Assembly: GCF_029360725.1 (NCBI RefSeq)
Contig: NZ_JARKMY010000006.1
Location: 55,074 to 119,073, forward strand
Reading direction: 5' to 3'
Length of the DNA: 64,000 nt
Origin: Chryseolinea sp. H1M3-3
Lineage (GTDB): Bacteria > Bacteroidota > Bacteroidia > Cytophagales > Cyclobacteriaceae
Below the pieces are notes generated by a model. The model worked only from the letters and a program-made list of their open reading frames with translations. It did no database searches and was not told the origin of the DNA. Made by a program: the position numbers and the translations under genes. Shown here in pieces: positions 1 to 8,937 of this stretch. Numbering within the stretch: the first letter of the stretch is position 1; the number at the start of each line of letters is the position of its first letter.

Positions 1-46
1 ACCTTCAGATACTTAAGCAAAAATACGTTTACTTGGTTTGATTTCT

Positions 47-1348
47 TCAGGCAGTTACTTTAAAGTACTCATTTTGCTCTTGCCTTAGCTTGTCGCTGAA
101 TCTTCCTTCTGGGAGAATAACATCGTCATAAGTCAATACCTGGTCTTTAGCGATATCACGTTTCAATACACATCCTTCTGAAAGCCCCATTGGTAACAGA
201 CGCTGTTCTCCGGTGATCTCCGCCGTTTCGCATTGTCCATAGGTCATATAGAATCCAATGCCATCGAGTTTTTGCCCTGCTTTAAGATCTATTTTAGCAG
301 TTGTTACAACTTCTACCAATGGTGCACCAAGCGGCGTAATCGCTGCATCGTTAAAAAGTACGGCCCTTGCGCACGTCATCGGAACCTCAAAATGACAAAG
401 GTGGTATGGTGTATAGAACAGGTATAAAGGCCCCTCGCCTAACTTGTACAAGTTTAAATAATGTTTTTGTAACGGATGGTCATGTGTACCAAGAACATAG
501 ACACCAGGACCTGGTTCGGCGCCAACGCAATAATCCACAATGCCTGGACCTGAGGTTAAAACATCCAACGGGTATTTACTCATGATTTCCTTTAACGGAG
601 TGCCTGTGGGCACAGTAGGCCCAAACATACCGCGCTGTCCGATTGTCATTCCAGTTGCATTAGCTACGATAGCTTGCTCGAAAGAAATCTTGGTGCCGTC
701 TGCAAATGAAGTAACCATTGCGGGGTTCTGTCCCCACTTTTTTGCGAATCCCTCTTGTGTGGTCGGATTTCTATAAGGATCCTGCAGCCCTTTGATGTTT
801 CCGCATAACACCGGCTTCACACCTATGCCTTTTACAAATCGGAACAAATTCATTTGAACCCCAGGTTGATCACCATCGGCGTTCGTAATTACAACGCCTG
901 CCTTATCCGCATGGACCTTTAGAATCGCGCCTACTGTTCCATCGAGCTCAGCGTCCATGATGACGACATGCTTTTTATTTTTGATCGCTTCATATACTAC
1001 CCTGGAGCTAAATTCAACCGCGCCTGTAACTTCAACCAAAACGTCAATGTTCTCGGCTTTGCACAGCAGAAAAGGGTCTTCAGTGATGGAGTACTTTCCT
1101 TTTGCTATTCGGTCTTCCAATTCAGCTTGTGTGTTAACAATTTGAAAATCGTTAATACCAGCTTCTCGATAAGCCCGCTTGGATCCTTCAACACTCCGAT
1201 TATAAATGGCTACCAGCTCCATGCCGGGAACGGAGTTTGCTATTTGCAATACAATTCCTCTTCCCATAAATCCTGCGCCAACCAGGCCTACCCTTATCGG
1301 ATTTTTTTCTTCATGGCGTTTGGCGAGCGCGGTATCTACAATAATCAT
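47..1348 (-). CDS. NAD(P)-dependent oxidoreductase with C-terminal SAF domain (homoserine dehydrogenase-like)
   Basis: 433 aa with an ATG start. A Rossmann nucleotide-binding loop (VGLVGAGFMGRG, about residues 20-31) opens the protein, a homoserine-dehydrogenase-like middle follows, and a SAF domain lies at about 330-415 (LKAGQKLDG, then LPMGLSEG and KRDIAKDQ). SAF domains are known from sialic acid synthases and from dehydrogenases of surface-sugar loci. It is the last complete gene of the minus-strand sugar operon, 25 bp after the RfbC-like epimerase, so it probably reduces or oxidises a sugar intermediate. The substrate cannot be told from the sequence. Only 46 bases lie downstream in the window, so the operon may continue. 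Confidence 0.8.
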   Translation of the reverse strand: MIIVDTALAKRHEEKNPIRVGLVGAGFMGRGIVLQIANSVPGMELVAIYNRSVEGSKRAYREAGINDFQIVNTQAELEDRIAKGKYSITEDPFLLCKAENIDVLVEVTGAVEFSSRVVYEAIKNKKHVVIMDAELDGTVGAILKVHADKAGVVITNADGDQPGVQMNLFRFVKGIGVKPVLCGNIKGLQDPYRNPTTQEGFAKKWGQNPAMVTSFADGTKISFEQAIVANATGMTIGQRGMFGPTVPTGTPLKEIMSKYPLDVLTSGPGIVDYCVGAEPGPGVYVLGTHDHPLQKHYLNLYKLGEGPLYLFYTPYHLCHFEVPMTCARAVLFNDAAITPLGAPLVEVVTTAKIDLKAGQKLDGIGFYMTYGQCETAEITGEQRLLPMGLSEGCVLKRDIAKDQVLTYDDVILPEGRFSDKLRQEQNEYFKVTA

Positions 1349-1373
1349 AGCGTGAAATTTTTAAGTTGGGCTT

Positions 1374-1922
1374 TTATTTTAATTTAAATAGTTTTTCATC
1401 AAACAATGGATGGCTTTTATCTTTATCCGACACAACATCGGCCTTAATGGGCCACTGAATATTAAAAGCCGGATCATCAAATTTTATTCCTGCTTCTGCT
1501 CCTGGCGTATAATATTCTGTTACCATATAATGCACGGAAGTATGGTCCTTAAGCGTGATAAATCCATGTGCAAATCCCTCGGGGACATAAAGCATTCTAA
1601 AACTTTCTTCTGTTAATTCTACCCCTATCCATTGTTTAAAAGTAGGTGAATCAGGCCTGATGTCAATAATAACGTCGTATATCGCACCCGATGTGCATCG
1701 TATGGTTTTACTTTCCATATAAGGTGCTACCTGATAATGCATTCCCCGAATCGTACCTTTAACTTTGTTATAAGATACGTTCGCTTGCACGGCGTTTGGA
1801 TTTAAGCCGTGTTCCTGAAATTCCTTTTTACACCAAGCGCGTCCAAAAAATCCGCGTTCATCTTCGAGCCGTTTAACATCAATGATGAAAGCTCCCTTTA
1901 ATTTAGTTTCAGTAAAGATCAA
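1374..1922 (-). CDS. dTDP-4-dehydrorhamnose 3,5-epimerase family protein (RfbC-like cupin)
   Basis: 182 aa, the normal length for RfbC. The family pattern is clear: FTETKLKGAFIID near the N-terminus, DERGFF at about 22-27, GTIRGMHYQ with the catalytic-type histidine at about 56-64, and YVPEGFAHGF near 112-121. Such enzymes epimerise C3 and/or C5 of 4-keto-6-deoxy nucleotide sugars. No rmlA, rmlB or rmlD is adjacent; the neighbours are cytidylyltransferases and an SDR, so the substrate may be CDP-linked rather than dTDP-linked. The start is TTG at 1920-1922: there is no suitable ATG, the residues right after it are conserved, and a GGAGGG sequence lies just upstream. Confidence 0.88.
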   Translation of the reverse strand: MIFTETKLKGAFIIDVKRLEDERGFFGRAWCKKEFQEHGLNPNAVQANVSYNKVKGTIRGMHYQVAPYMESKTIRCTSGAIYDVIIDIRPDSPTFKQWIGVELTEESFRMLYVPEGFAHGFITLKDHTSVHYMVTEYYTPGAEAGIKFDDPAFNIQWPIKADVVSDKDKSHPLFDEKLFKLK

Positions 1923-1926
1923 TTTA

Positions 1927-1932
1927 CCCTCC
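1927..1932 (-). promoter_or_regulatory. Strong Shine-Dalgarno that fixes a TTG start
   Basis: The minus strand reads GGAGGG here, four bases before the TTG start of the RfbC-like gene (GCGGAGGGTAAATTG). Bacteroidota genes usually lack a strong Shine-Dalgarno, so this one supports TTG as the true initiation codon. Confidence 0.6.
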
Positions 1933-1959
1933 GCTTTTTTTGTTTGATATTTTTTTAAA

Positions 1960-3003
1960 TTATTTCTGCCACTTCAAATCGCTGTTCAATTGAGATGAAC
2001 TTTGCAAAGATGTAAGCACTTTAAGTCTCATCAGTTTCGAATCTCTGAAATCAGCATCGCCGAATTTCATTTCCTCTAGACCTTTCTTAAGATCTTTAAT
2101 GGTTGTGATCAGATCGAACTTAGGTTGATGATTTGGCGCTATCTTTTTATATAAATCAAAGTTTACGCGATAAGATCTTTTATCTGGAGGAGCGTCAGTA
2201 TTAATAGAAACTTTAACACCGGGGATAACGGAGGCAACGGCTTCAGCTAAATCTTTAACTTGATAGTTCCATGCCTCGCTTCCAGTATTCACGGCTAAAA
2301 ACTCACCAAGTGATGCCGATCTGCCAATAGCCCAATCGATAGCAATCGCCATGTCTTTAACATTTATTAATGGCCTCCACGGCGTTCCGTCGCTTAGTAT
2401 GGTAATGTGCTTTGATGCAAGTGCACAGGCAACAAAATCATTCAACACAAGGTCCAATCTCAAACGAGGGCTCATTCCACATGCCGTAGCAAATCGTAAG
2501 CAGGTAACCGTAAAGTTTTTATCCGCTAACGGTCTTAAGTCCTGCTCGGTAAACACCTTGGAACGCGCATATGCCGTCAAAGGGTTGAGTGTAGAATCTT
2601 CTGTTTTAGCACCGTCACTTGCTGCTCCATACATGCTGCAGCTCGAAGCAAACACGAAAGATTTTACGCCTAATTCTTTGGCTTTTTTTGCAAGCTTAAT
2701 GCCCGATTTATGGTTAACGTCCAGGGTGACTTCTTCGAACTTCGTACCCATCGGGTCATTCGAGATTGCAGCTAAATTTACAACAACATCTGCCCCTTCA
2801 AGTACACTGTCAGGGACGTTACGTATATCTCCGAAATATTGGTGGTCAAGTTTTCTTTCAGGTAAATAATCAACATTGGTAAGACAACTTGCAAAGAAGC
2901 CGGTATCATAGCCAATTAAAGTTCCAGTAGGGTAAGTTTCTCTAAGTCGTTCAATAACACCTGGGCCAACGTAACCCATGTTTCCAAAAATGATGATCTT
3001 CAT
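1960..3003 (-). CDS. NAD-dependent epimerase/dehydratase (extended SDR family)
   Basis: 347 aa with an ATG start. The N-terminus has a GxxGxxG Rossmann loop (IFGNMGYVG, residues 5-13). The SDR catalytic set is present: SSCSMYG near 120-126 and the YxxxK pair in YARSK near 145-149. It should bind NAD(P) and epimerise, reduce or dehydrate a nucleotide sugar in the cytoplasm. It lies 43 bp downstream of the RfbF-type cytidylyltransferase, which suggests its substrate is that enzyme's CDP-sugar or a derivative. It does not look like a canonical CDP-glucose 4,6-dehydratase, but by eye alone that cannot be excluded. Confidence 0.82.
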   Translation of the reverse strand: MKIIIFGNMGYVGPGVIERLRETYPTGTLIGYDTGFFASCLTNVDYLPERKLDHQYFGDIRNVPDSVLEGADVVVNLAAISNDPMGTKFEEVTLDVNHKSGIKLAKKAKELGVKSFVFASSCSMYGAASDGAKTEDSTLNPLTAYARSKVFTEQDLRPLADKNFTVTCLRFATACGMSPRLRLDLVLNDFVACALASKHITILSDGTPWRPLINVKDMAIAIDWAIGRSASLGEFLAVNTGSEAWNYQVKDLAEAVASVIPGVKVSINTDAPPDKRSYRVNFDLYKKIAPNHQPKFDLITTIKDLKKGLEEMKFGDADFRDSKLMRLKVLTSLQSSSQLNSDLKWQK

Positions 3004-3046
3004 AGCAAAAATTTATAAAAGGGTTAAAAGATTTAGTTGTGGTGGA

Positions 3047-3823
3047 CTACCATTTTTTCCAGGGAGCTTTTCCCGACTTCCAAAGTTCTTCGAGATAATG
3101 TTTATCGCGGAGTGTGTCCATTGGATGCCAGAATCCAGAATGCTTGAAAGCGGCTAGATTTCCCGAAGATGCTAACGCTTCCAACGGCTCACGCTCCCAA
3201 GTGGTAGTATCGTCTTTTATTAGATCTATAACTGAAGGCTCGCACACAAAAAATCCTCCATTAATCCACGGTGACTCGCCAGTTAGAGGCTTTTCTTGAA
3301 AATTTGAAACTTTAACGTCTTCACTTCCCAATGTGAAAGCACCAAATCGACCTGGTTGTTGTACAGCTGTTAATGTAGCTTTTGTCCCTTGACTTTTATG
3401 GAAGGCAATTAGTTTTGAAATATCAATATCACATACACCGTCACCGTACGTCAAGCAGAATGTCTCGTTACCTATAAAATCTTTTACACGCTTAAGACGT
3501 CCGCCTGTCATTGTATCTTCACCCGTATCCACCAGTGTTACTTTCCAAGGTTCAGAAAAAGCATTGTGAACTGCCATCTTGTTGTATTTCATATCGAAAG
3601 TAACATCAGCAGTATGAAGAAAGTAATTTGAGAAATACTCTTTGATAACGTAAGATTTATAACCACAACATATGATGAAATCATTGATTCCATAGTGTGA
3701 ATAGATTTTCAGGATATGCCAAAGGATAGGTTTGTGACCAATTTCAACCATTGGCTTAGGCCGGACGCCACTCTCTTCACTAATTCTGGTACCGAATCCA
3801 CCAGCAAAAATTACTGCTTTCAT
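3047..3823 (-). CDS. rfbF: Glucose-1-phosphate cytidylyltransferase (RfbF family)
   Basis: 258 aa, matching the usual RfbF length of about 257. It begins with the nucleotidyltransferase signature FAGGFGTR and the following RPKPMVEIG (residues 6-30). The RfbF-typical stretches [26 protein letters not shown] and [12 protein letters not shown] are all present. It activates a hexose 1-phosphate, classically glucose, with CTP to give a CDP-sugar. The usual partner CDP-glucose 4,6-dehydratase is not in the window, though it could lie beyond the left edge. A second, more divergent relative sits at 8070-8873 in the same operon. Confidence 0.88.
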   Translation of the reverse strand: MKAVIFAGGFGTRISEESGVRPKPMVEIGHKPILWHILKIYSHYGINDFIICCGYKSYVIKEYFSNYFLHTADVTFDMKYNKMAVHNAFSEPWKVTLVDTGEDTMTGGRLKRVKDFIGNETFCLTYGDGVCDIDISKLIAFHKSQGTKATLTAVQQPGRFGAFTLGSEDVKVSNFQEKPLTGESPWINGGFFVCEPSVIDLIKDDTTTWEREPLEALASSGNLAAFKHSGFWHPMDTLRDKHYLEELWKSGKAPWKKW

Positions 3824-3978
3824 ACTTTAGTTTAAGTTAAACAAACGCTTTTTATGCACGAACAATATTTACTGCAAACAAATAACATCTGAATACCACA
3901 ACCAATGATTCGCATCATGCCTTTGCTGGATTGAAATCATTCATGTGGTATAACAATGGTTTTCGGTAGCACATTTTT

Positions 3979-4881
3979 TCAATTAAAAGGTCTTTTAATT
4001 AATCTTTTAATTTTACCACCAATGGTTAAAGGAAAAATTTTTGCATAATAGCCCAAGAAAATACCTGTAAACGACGAAACGGCTAACGTCAGTTTGGGTA
4101 CTGCAGGCATAGCCAGAAATATCTTTGAGTTCTGCATCACTTCCAAAAACGCGTCGCATGCCATCTTAAGATGAGGAAAATTTCCTGCGAATTCGGAATC
4201 ACCCATAGCCTTAGCGTATTGTTTAAAGGATCTAGAGGTTCCTCCAAAGTTTTTGTTATATCCAACAAAATCAAAATTCTTTATTTTACCTAAGTATGCG
4301 AGGTTAGCGATAAAGTGATAGTCGTTTCCAATGACGTTTCTTAGTGTTATATTTTCAGTTAAGGATCTCTTCATCATTCCATGAATCATTCCTCCGTGCA
4401 CCACTTTAAAGTAATAACCTGCTGCTCGGATCCATGATGAGCCTTGCTCAAAAGTAAAACCTCGTTCATAAAAATGTGTATCCTTGTTAGCATACCAATA
4501 TTTAATTTCACCAGAGACAAGTGAATAATCCGGATGACTCTCCAAAAATTCCACGTATTTTTCTATGATTCCTGGTTCTAGCTTGTCGTCATCGGCAACC
4601 CACATAAAATACTTTCCCTGGGCTTTTCTCAAGGTAAACATGAAGTTTGGAATCATCCCGATATTTGACTTTTGTCGATAATAACTGATTTGTGGATGAT
4701 TTTCGCAAAAGGATTGAATTACTTCCTGGGTGTTGTCTGTAGAACAATTATCTGAAATAATGACTTCTATATTAGGATACTGTTGTTCCCAGATAGAGTC
4801 CAGTGTTCTTTTAATTCCGTAATTTCTGTTATAAGTAGGAATACCGATGCTGACCAACGGGTATTCATTTTTATTAATCAT
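3979..4881 (-). CDS. Family 2 glycosyltransferase
   Basis: 300 aa from the ATG at 4879-4881; a TTG two codons upstream (4887) is a less likely start. The GT-A fold is marked by VSIGIPTYNRN at the N-terminus, EVIISDNCSTDNTQEV near residues 40-55 and a DxD-type metal site in WVADDDKLEPG near 94-104. It transfers a sugar from a nucleotide donor during assembly of the surface glycan at the cytoplasmic face. It starts 9 bp after the GT4 gene, so the two are co-transcribed. A weakly hydrophobic C-terminal stretch may help membrane association. Confidence 0.85.
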   Translation of the reverse strand: MINKNEYPLVSIGIPTYNRNYGIKRTLDSIWEQQYPNIEVIISDNCSTDNTQEVIQSFCENHPQISYYRQKSNIGMIPNFMFTLRKAQGKYFMWVADDDKLEPGIIEKYVEFLESHPDYSLVSGEIKYWYANKDTHFYERGFTFEQGSSWIRAAGYYFKVVHGGMIHGMMKRSLTENITLRNVIGNDYHFIANLAYLGKIKNFDFVGYNKNFGGTSRSFKQYAKAMGDSEFAGNFPHLKMACDAFLEVMQNSKIFLAMPAVPKLTLAVSSFTGIFLGYYAKIFPLTIGGKIKRLIKRPFN

Positions 4882-4890
4882 ATTCAATTT

Positions 4891-6078
4891 CTACTGTTTA
4901 ACCGCTGGGTTTTTACGCAGCAGCAACTGGGTGTAAATATCGAGTAAAATCGTATAGTTCTTTTCAGGCGTATATAAATCCATGTAAGTTTTTCGTGCAT
5001 TTTGTGAGAGTTTTTGGGCAAGATCAGGGTCCTCGTTTATCAAATTTATTTTGTCGACCATATCTTGCGGATTTCCCGGTTCGAAATGTAACCCATTTTC
5101 ATGATCCTGAACAATCTCTGCCATGGAACCCAACTTTGAAGCAATTACTGGTGTACCAGCAGAAAACGCTTCTAAAAGCGTCATTGAGAACCCTTCATAA
5201 CAAACAGAAGGGAACAGCAAGGCTCTGCATCGCTTTAAATAATCCATAATTACTGGTTTTTGCTGAAATCCCAAATACGTGACGTTGGGTTTCGCGCGTA
5301 TAGCGCTTTGAACTTGGTCCTTTAAAGGTCCATCGCCAATAATCACCAGTTTGAAAGTACCAAGGTTAAGGGATTCCAGAATGGTAAGAATTCCTTTCTC
5401 CTCTGATAGCCTGCCAACAATTAGAAAAAAATCTTCCCTCGCTTTTTGAGCGTACCCATTGTCCTCTACGAAATTAGGTTTTACAGCAAACTGATCTTCC
5501 GAAACGCGCAGGATAGAATCCTTAAATTTCTTTTGAGCAAATTCAGTAAGGACAATAAACTTATTAACCTTGTTTCTCCATGTTCCAATAAGATTGTGAA
5601 ATGTTGTAATAACGGCCAGGCCAGCCGTTTGAAGTCTTGAGTTCCGATATACTCCCTTTAAAATGCCATCCCAGGGTATAATACTATGTATGTTTTTTTC
5701 ATATATTTTCCCATGGAAATACAATACTGCTGTTGGACATATTAGCCTAAAATTATGAAGGGTTACAACGACTGGGATATGCTTTCTCTTGGCTACGTAA
5801 AAAATTGAAGGCGACGCGAGTGGAAAAAAATTATGCACATGAATTATATCCGGCGAAAAACGCGCAATCACTTTCTCTAGTTCTTTGGCACTTTGTGAAT
5901 TATAAATCCCTCTCAACACCAATAAAAATTTTTCAAAAGCTCCTTTAATTTCTTTGTTGTCAAATATCAATTGTTCAACCTTGTGACCATGTTTTGATAA
6001 CATATCAGATTCAATCTGAAATACCGAGTCTTCTCCGCCCTGGAATTGATATTTATTATGGATCATTAATATTTTCAT
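4891..6078 (-). CDS. Family 4 glycosyltransferase
   Basis: 395 aa with an ATG start. This is a GT-B retaining glycosyltransferase: the N-terminal domain opens MKILMIHNKYQFQGGEDSVF, and the C-terminal domain has FLIVGRLSEEKGI followed by the EX7E motif in YEGFSMTLLEAFSAGTPV (about residues 293-310), which binds the nucleotide-sugar donor. It lies 13 bp after the DUF4910 gene and 9 bp before the GT2 gene. Its role is most likely one linkage in the repeat unit of the exported polysaccharide. Confidence 0.88.
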   Translation of the reverse strand: MKILMIHNKYQFQGGEDSVFQIESDMLSKHGHKVEQLIFDNKEIKGAFEKFLLVLRGIYNSQSAKELEKVIARFSPDIIHVHNFFPLASPSIFYVAKRKHIPVVVTLHNFRLICPTAVLYFHGKIYEKNIHSIIPWDGILKGVYRNSRLQTAGLAVITTFHNLIGTWRNKVNKFIVLTEFAQKKFKDSILRVSEDQFAVKPNFVEDNGYAQKAREDFFLIVGRLSEEKGILTILESLNLGTFKLVIIGDGPLKDQVQSAIRAKPNVTYLGFQQKPVIMDYLKRCRALLFPSVCYEGFSMTLLEAFSAGTPVIASKLGSMAEIVQDHENGLHFEPGNPQDMVDKINLINEDPDLAQKLSQNARKTYMDLYTPEKNYTILLDIYTQLLLRKNPAVKQ

Positions 6079-6091
6079 AATCGCGAAGGCA

Positions 6092-7414
6092 TTAAATAAT
6101 CTCCGCGATTAACCCCACTTCTAATAACCGCTCGGCGGCTTCTTCAATTAACTGCAAATTCAATTTGCTGCGTGTTTGAATGTCCAGCAAAGTATGTTTA
6201 CCATCTGAAAAGCTGAGCACCCATAGCAATGCCATTTGAAATTCTTTATGATCGTTATTTCCACCGCGTAAGTTATACAGCCCCCTTTTGCCAAGTTGAG
6301 GCTCGCACTTTGGGTTCAAGTTAACGAACTTCTTGCTATTCTCGAGTTTCAAAACAATCTCCTTTGTGACGCTTAAAGATTCTTCTAAGCAAAATGGTTC
6401 TATTAAATCCAGATTATCTGCGGAAGTATGGTATTCTGGATACTGGCCGTACGTGGTTCGCGATAAACACCCAACGGGTAAATTAAAACCGGGCGAACAA
6501 TATTGTCTCTCATCATAACCATAAGGTATGAAATCAATTATTCGGTTCTCATTGTTCATTGATTTCAACACGTGTGTAGTTACACGGTCTATTTCTGCAG
6601 AATCTTGCCTTGATTTTTTGTAGGTAAATTTACCACTATCACCCAGAAGCGACAGCACGAGACCATGCTTAATCCTGGATACTTTATTTTCATTAATGGA
6701 GAGCCACGCAATTGCGCCTATTGTTCCCGGTATAAAAACAAAGCGATATGAATACCGTAGGTTTAACTGGGATAAATGGTGTGCCAGGAAAGCCGCCACA
6801 CTAATGCCCGAAAGGTTATCATTTGCCAATGAAGGATGGCAAATGTGCGTCGATATCAAAACCTCGTCAGTTGTTGCTCCCGGAATATAGTACTCGCCAT
6901 ACGTAAGCGATCCGGGTTGAAGACTAGAATCTATAAAAACTTCATAGATATCATCTGTCAAATCCAGAAATTGATTATAGCTGATACAAAAACCCCAATC
7001 TTCCTTATAGTAGGAGGTCCGATAAGGAATCCATTCAGGATGTTCTGGAAGATAAAATAAATGGGACTTAAGTTCTTCCAAGGAAACTTTTGCGTGAATA
7101 GGGGCGCTATAGTTCAATACATGAAGATTCGAATTAGAAAAGTCTACTATCTTCTCTCCTTTTGAGTTTTTAATGTATGCCTCCCTGATGCTCCACTCCT
7201 TGGGAATTTCCCAATCGAACACTTTCGTGCCTGACGGGACCTCATGCACTTGAAGCGGAATGATTTTATTAATAATCTCCAGTGTTTTTCTTACTCCGTC
7301 ACCGGTAATACTTCTGCAAATTGGAAACATATCTTCTATCAAAGAATACATTTCATTACCAACCCCCAGGGTATTTGCGGATTTTTGCATTGAATTTCTT
7401 ACTGTAAATAACAT
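6092..7414 (-). CDS. DUF4910/DUF2172 metallo-aminopeptidase-like protein with C-terminal winged helix
   Basis: 440 aa. The layout fits the DUF4910 architecture: an aminopeptidase-like catalytic fold with an inserted DUF2172 region and a C-terminal winged-helix segment (about residues 380-440). Likely metal ligands are visible in STHICHPSLANDNLSG (H190, H193, D199), in DERQYCSPG near 300 and in EYHTSADN near 330, a pattern like M28 zinc peptidases. The family recurs in sugar and secondary-metabolite loci, but I know of no firmly established reaction. It starts 5 bp after the PIG-L deacetylase gene, so the two hydrolases are probably made together. It may cleave an amide on a sugar or carrier rather than a protein. 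Confidence 0.82.
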   Translation of the reverse strand: MLFTVRNSMQKSANTLGVGNEMYSLIEDMFPICRSITGDGVRKTLEIINKIIPLQVHEVPSGTKVFDWEIPKEWSIREAYIKNSKGEKIVDFSNSNLHVLNYSAPIHAKVSLEELKSHLFYLPEHPEWIPYRTSYYKEDWGFCISYNQFLDLTDDIYEVFIDSSLQPGSLTYGEYYIPGATTDEVLISTHICHPSLANDNLSGISVAAFLAHHLSQLNLRYSYRFVFIPGTIGAIAWLSINENKVSRIKHGLVLSLLGDSGKFTYKKSRQDSAEIDRVTTHVLKSMNNENRIIDFIPYGYDERQYCSPGFNLPVGCLSRTTYGQYPEYHTSADNLDLIEPFCLEESLSVTKEIVLKLENSKKFVNLNPKCEPQLGKRGLYNLRGGNNDHKEFQMALLWVLSFSDGKHTLLDIQTRSKLNLQLIEEAAERLLEVGLIAEII

Positions 7415-7419
7415 CGCTT

Positions 7420-8067
7420 TTAAAAACTTACTTTCTTCACATGGAATGCTTCGGCATATCTTGTTGGGGAAGCTATCTCCAACCCTCTTACTCTTAAAAG
7501 CGACACGAACGTTTCATTGTCAAACCAATGTTTTTGTTTTTGAGAAACATAATAATTCAACAACGCTTTAATCTTTTTTGTGACGTATCGTTCTTCCAAA
7601 GTAATAAAAAAATTAGGGTGGCCCAGATCACCGTCATATTTGGGGATTTCATATTCAAGGACAAGATGGTTCCGAAAAATATTCCATGTCAGTTCGCTCA
7701 ACAATTTATGATCTTGATGGAGGTCATGGCGGTGATGCGTGAAAATTAAATCAGGAGAAAAGTTGTTCTTAATTGAAACGAGTACATTCTTAATCTCAGA
7801 TTTACTTTCGTTGAGTATAGTGTCTTCAAAGTTCAACACTACAATCTCTTTTGATTCGACGCCACGTAGAAAAAACTCAGCACAGTCTATTGCTTCTTTT
7901 TTTCGTTCCGCTGTGGAGGCAAAGACAACCCATTTTACGTGTTCTATTTTGTTCTCTTCCACCAATCTCAGCAACGTACCTCCACATCCAATCTCTATAT
8001 CATCGCAATGCGCTCCCAGCAGTAACAGATTTAACTTTTTACTATTCCCAAAGTCAACAGAAAGCAT
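7420..8067 (-). CDS. PIG-L/LmbE-family deacetylase
   Basis: 215 aa with an ATG start. The zinc-binding AHxDD motif is at residues 19-23 (LLLGAHCDDIEIGCGG), and the second histidine cluster is FTHHRHDLHQDH at about 110-121. Members remove N-acetyl groups from amino sugars and related compounds such as GlcNAc-PI, mycothiol and bacillithiol precursors. It follows the cytidylyltransferase-like gene by 2 bp and precedes the DUF4910 gene by 5 bp, a tight translational cluster. An N-acylated sugar intermediate is the natural guess; the exact substrate is unknown. Confidence 0.88.
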   Translation of the reverse strand: MLSVDFGNSKKLNLLLLGAHCDDIEIGCGGTLLRLVEENKIEHVKWVVFASTAERKKEAIDCAEFFLRGVESKEIVVLNFEDTILNESKSEIKNVLVSIKNNFSPDLIFTHHRHDLHQDHKLLSELTWNIFRNHLVLEYEIPKYDGDLGHPNFFITLEERYVTKKIKALLNYYVSQKQKHWFDNETFVSLLRVRGLEIASPTRYAEAFHVKKVSF

Positions 8068-8069
8068 GA

Positions 8070-8873
8070 TTAAGCAACACGTTTTTGTGAACTACTACTC
8101 TTCCACACTTCCCAAGGTGCATCTCCTCTGGCATACATGTCATCTAACATCTGTTTTTCCTTAAAAGTGTCCATTGTAAAAAATGAGCCGGAATATGGAT
8201 AAGCAGCAAGTTGTTTCTTGGCAATCAGCCTTTGCATCGGTTCTTCTGCGAGATCTTCCCCTGGCTTGATATAGTCAAAAATTTCTTTCTTGAAAATAAA
8301 ATACCCAGCATTGATCCAAACACCGAATAGCTTGTTGAGCGAACAAAGCTCTTGCACGTTATTATCTCGGTCCATAGAAGCGACGTGGAACGTTCGTGAC
8401 GGCTTTGATGACATGAGCATCCCTATTTTATCAAGTTGCTTAAAGCGCTCTATCATTTGGGGAAGTGGCAGATCAGTCAGGCCGTCAGAATAATTAGCCA
8501 AGAAAACATCTTCTCCTTCTAAATATTTTTCTACAGCCTTTAATCGCTCACCAATATTGGCAGTAACTCCAGTATCTGCGAAGGTAATTTTCCAATCGTC
8601 AATGTCCTTGTTGAGCAAATCAAGTTTTGCCCCACCTTTGGTGAATACAAAGTCATTGGAGACGTACTCGCTGTAGTTAATAAAGTAATTTTTAATTTCA
8701 TCCGCCTGATGGCCCAAGCACAAAATGAAATCCTTGTGCCCGTAATGAGCGTAATATTTCATGATGTACCAAAGAATTGGCCGGTATCCGATTGGAACCA
8801 TTGGCTTAGGAATTTTGTCTGAATACTCCCGCAGCCTCATACCCTGACCCCCGCAAAATAATACGACTTTCAT
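8070..8873 (-). CDS. Second sugar nucleotidyltransferase, RfbF-like
   Basis: 267 aa with an ATG start. The nucleotidyltransferase signature is FCGGQGMRL with IPKPMVPIGYRPILWY (residues 6-36), followed by FILCLGHQADEIKNYF and, near the C-terminus, FFTMDTFKEKQ, which matches RfbF-type proteins. It is clearly related to the 258 aa enzyme at 3047-3823 but divergent, so the operon encodes two different sugar-1-phosphate nucleotidyltransferases. CTP as the nucleotide donor is inferred from that similarity. It abuts the PIG-L gene (2 bp), which hints that an N-acylated sugar is activated. Confidence 0.82.
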   Translation of the reverse strand: MKVVLFCGGQGMRLREYSDKIPKPMVPIGYRPILWYIMKYYAHYGHKDFILCLGHQADEIKNYFINYSEYVSNDFVFTKGGAKLDLLNKDIDDWKITFADTGVTANIGERLKAVEKYLEGEDVFLANYSDGLTDLPLPQMIERFKQLDKIGMLMSSKPSRTFHVASMDRDNNVQELCSLNKLFGVWINAGYFIFKKEIFDYIKPGEDLAEEPMQRLIAKKQLAAYPYSGSFFTMDTFKEKQMLDDMYARGDAPWEVWKSSSSQKRVA

Positions 8874-8937
8874 GCGATAAAAATTTAAGGTTATAACTAA
8901 AAAAAATTGGGGGTTGCTTAGCTATACAATGTATTCT

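Noticed and set aside
3824..3978. Imperfect ATGAT-TCGC-ATCAT repeat, with loosely similar short motifs in other intergenic gaps of the glycan locus
   Set aside because: The similarity is limited to 5-6 bases and appears by chance in AT-rich DNA; a genome-wide motif search would be needed.
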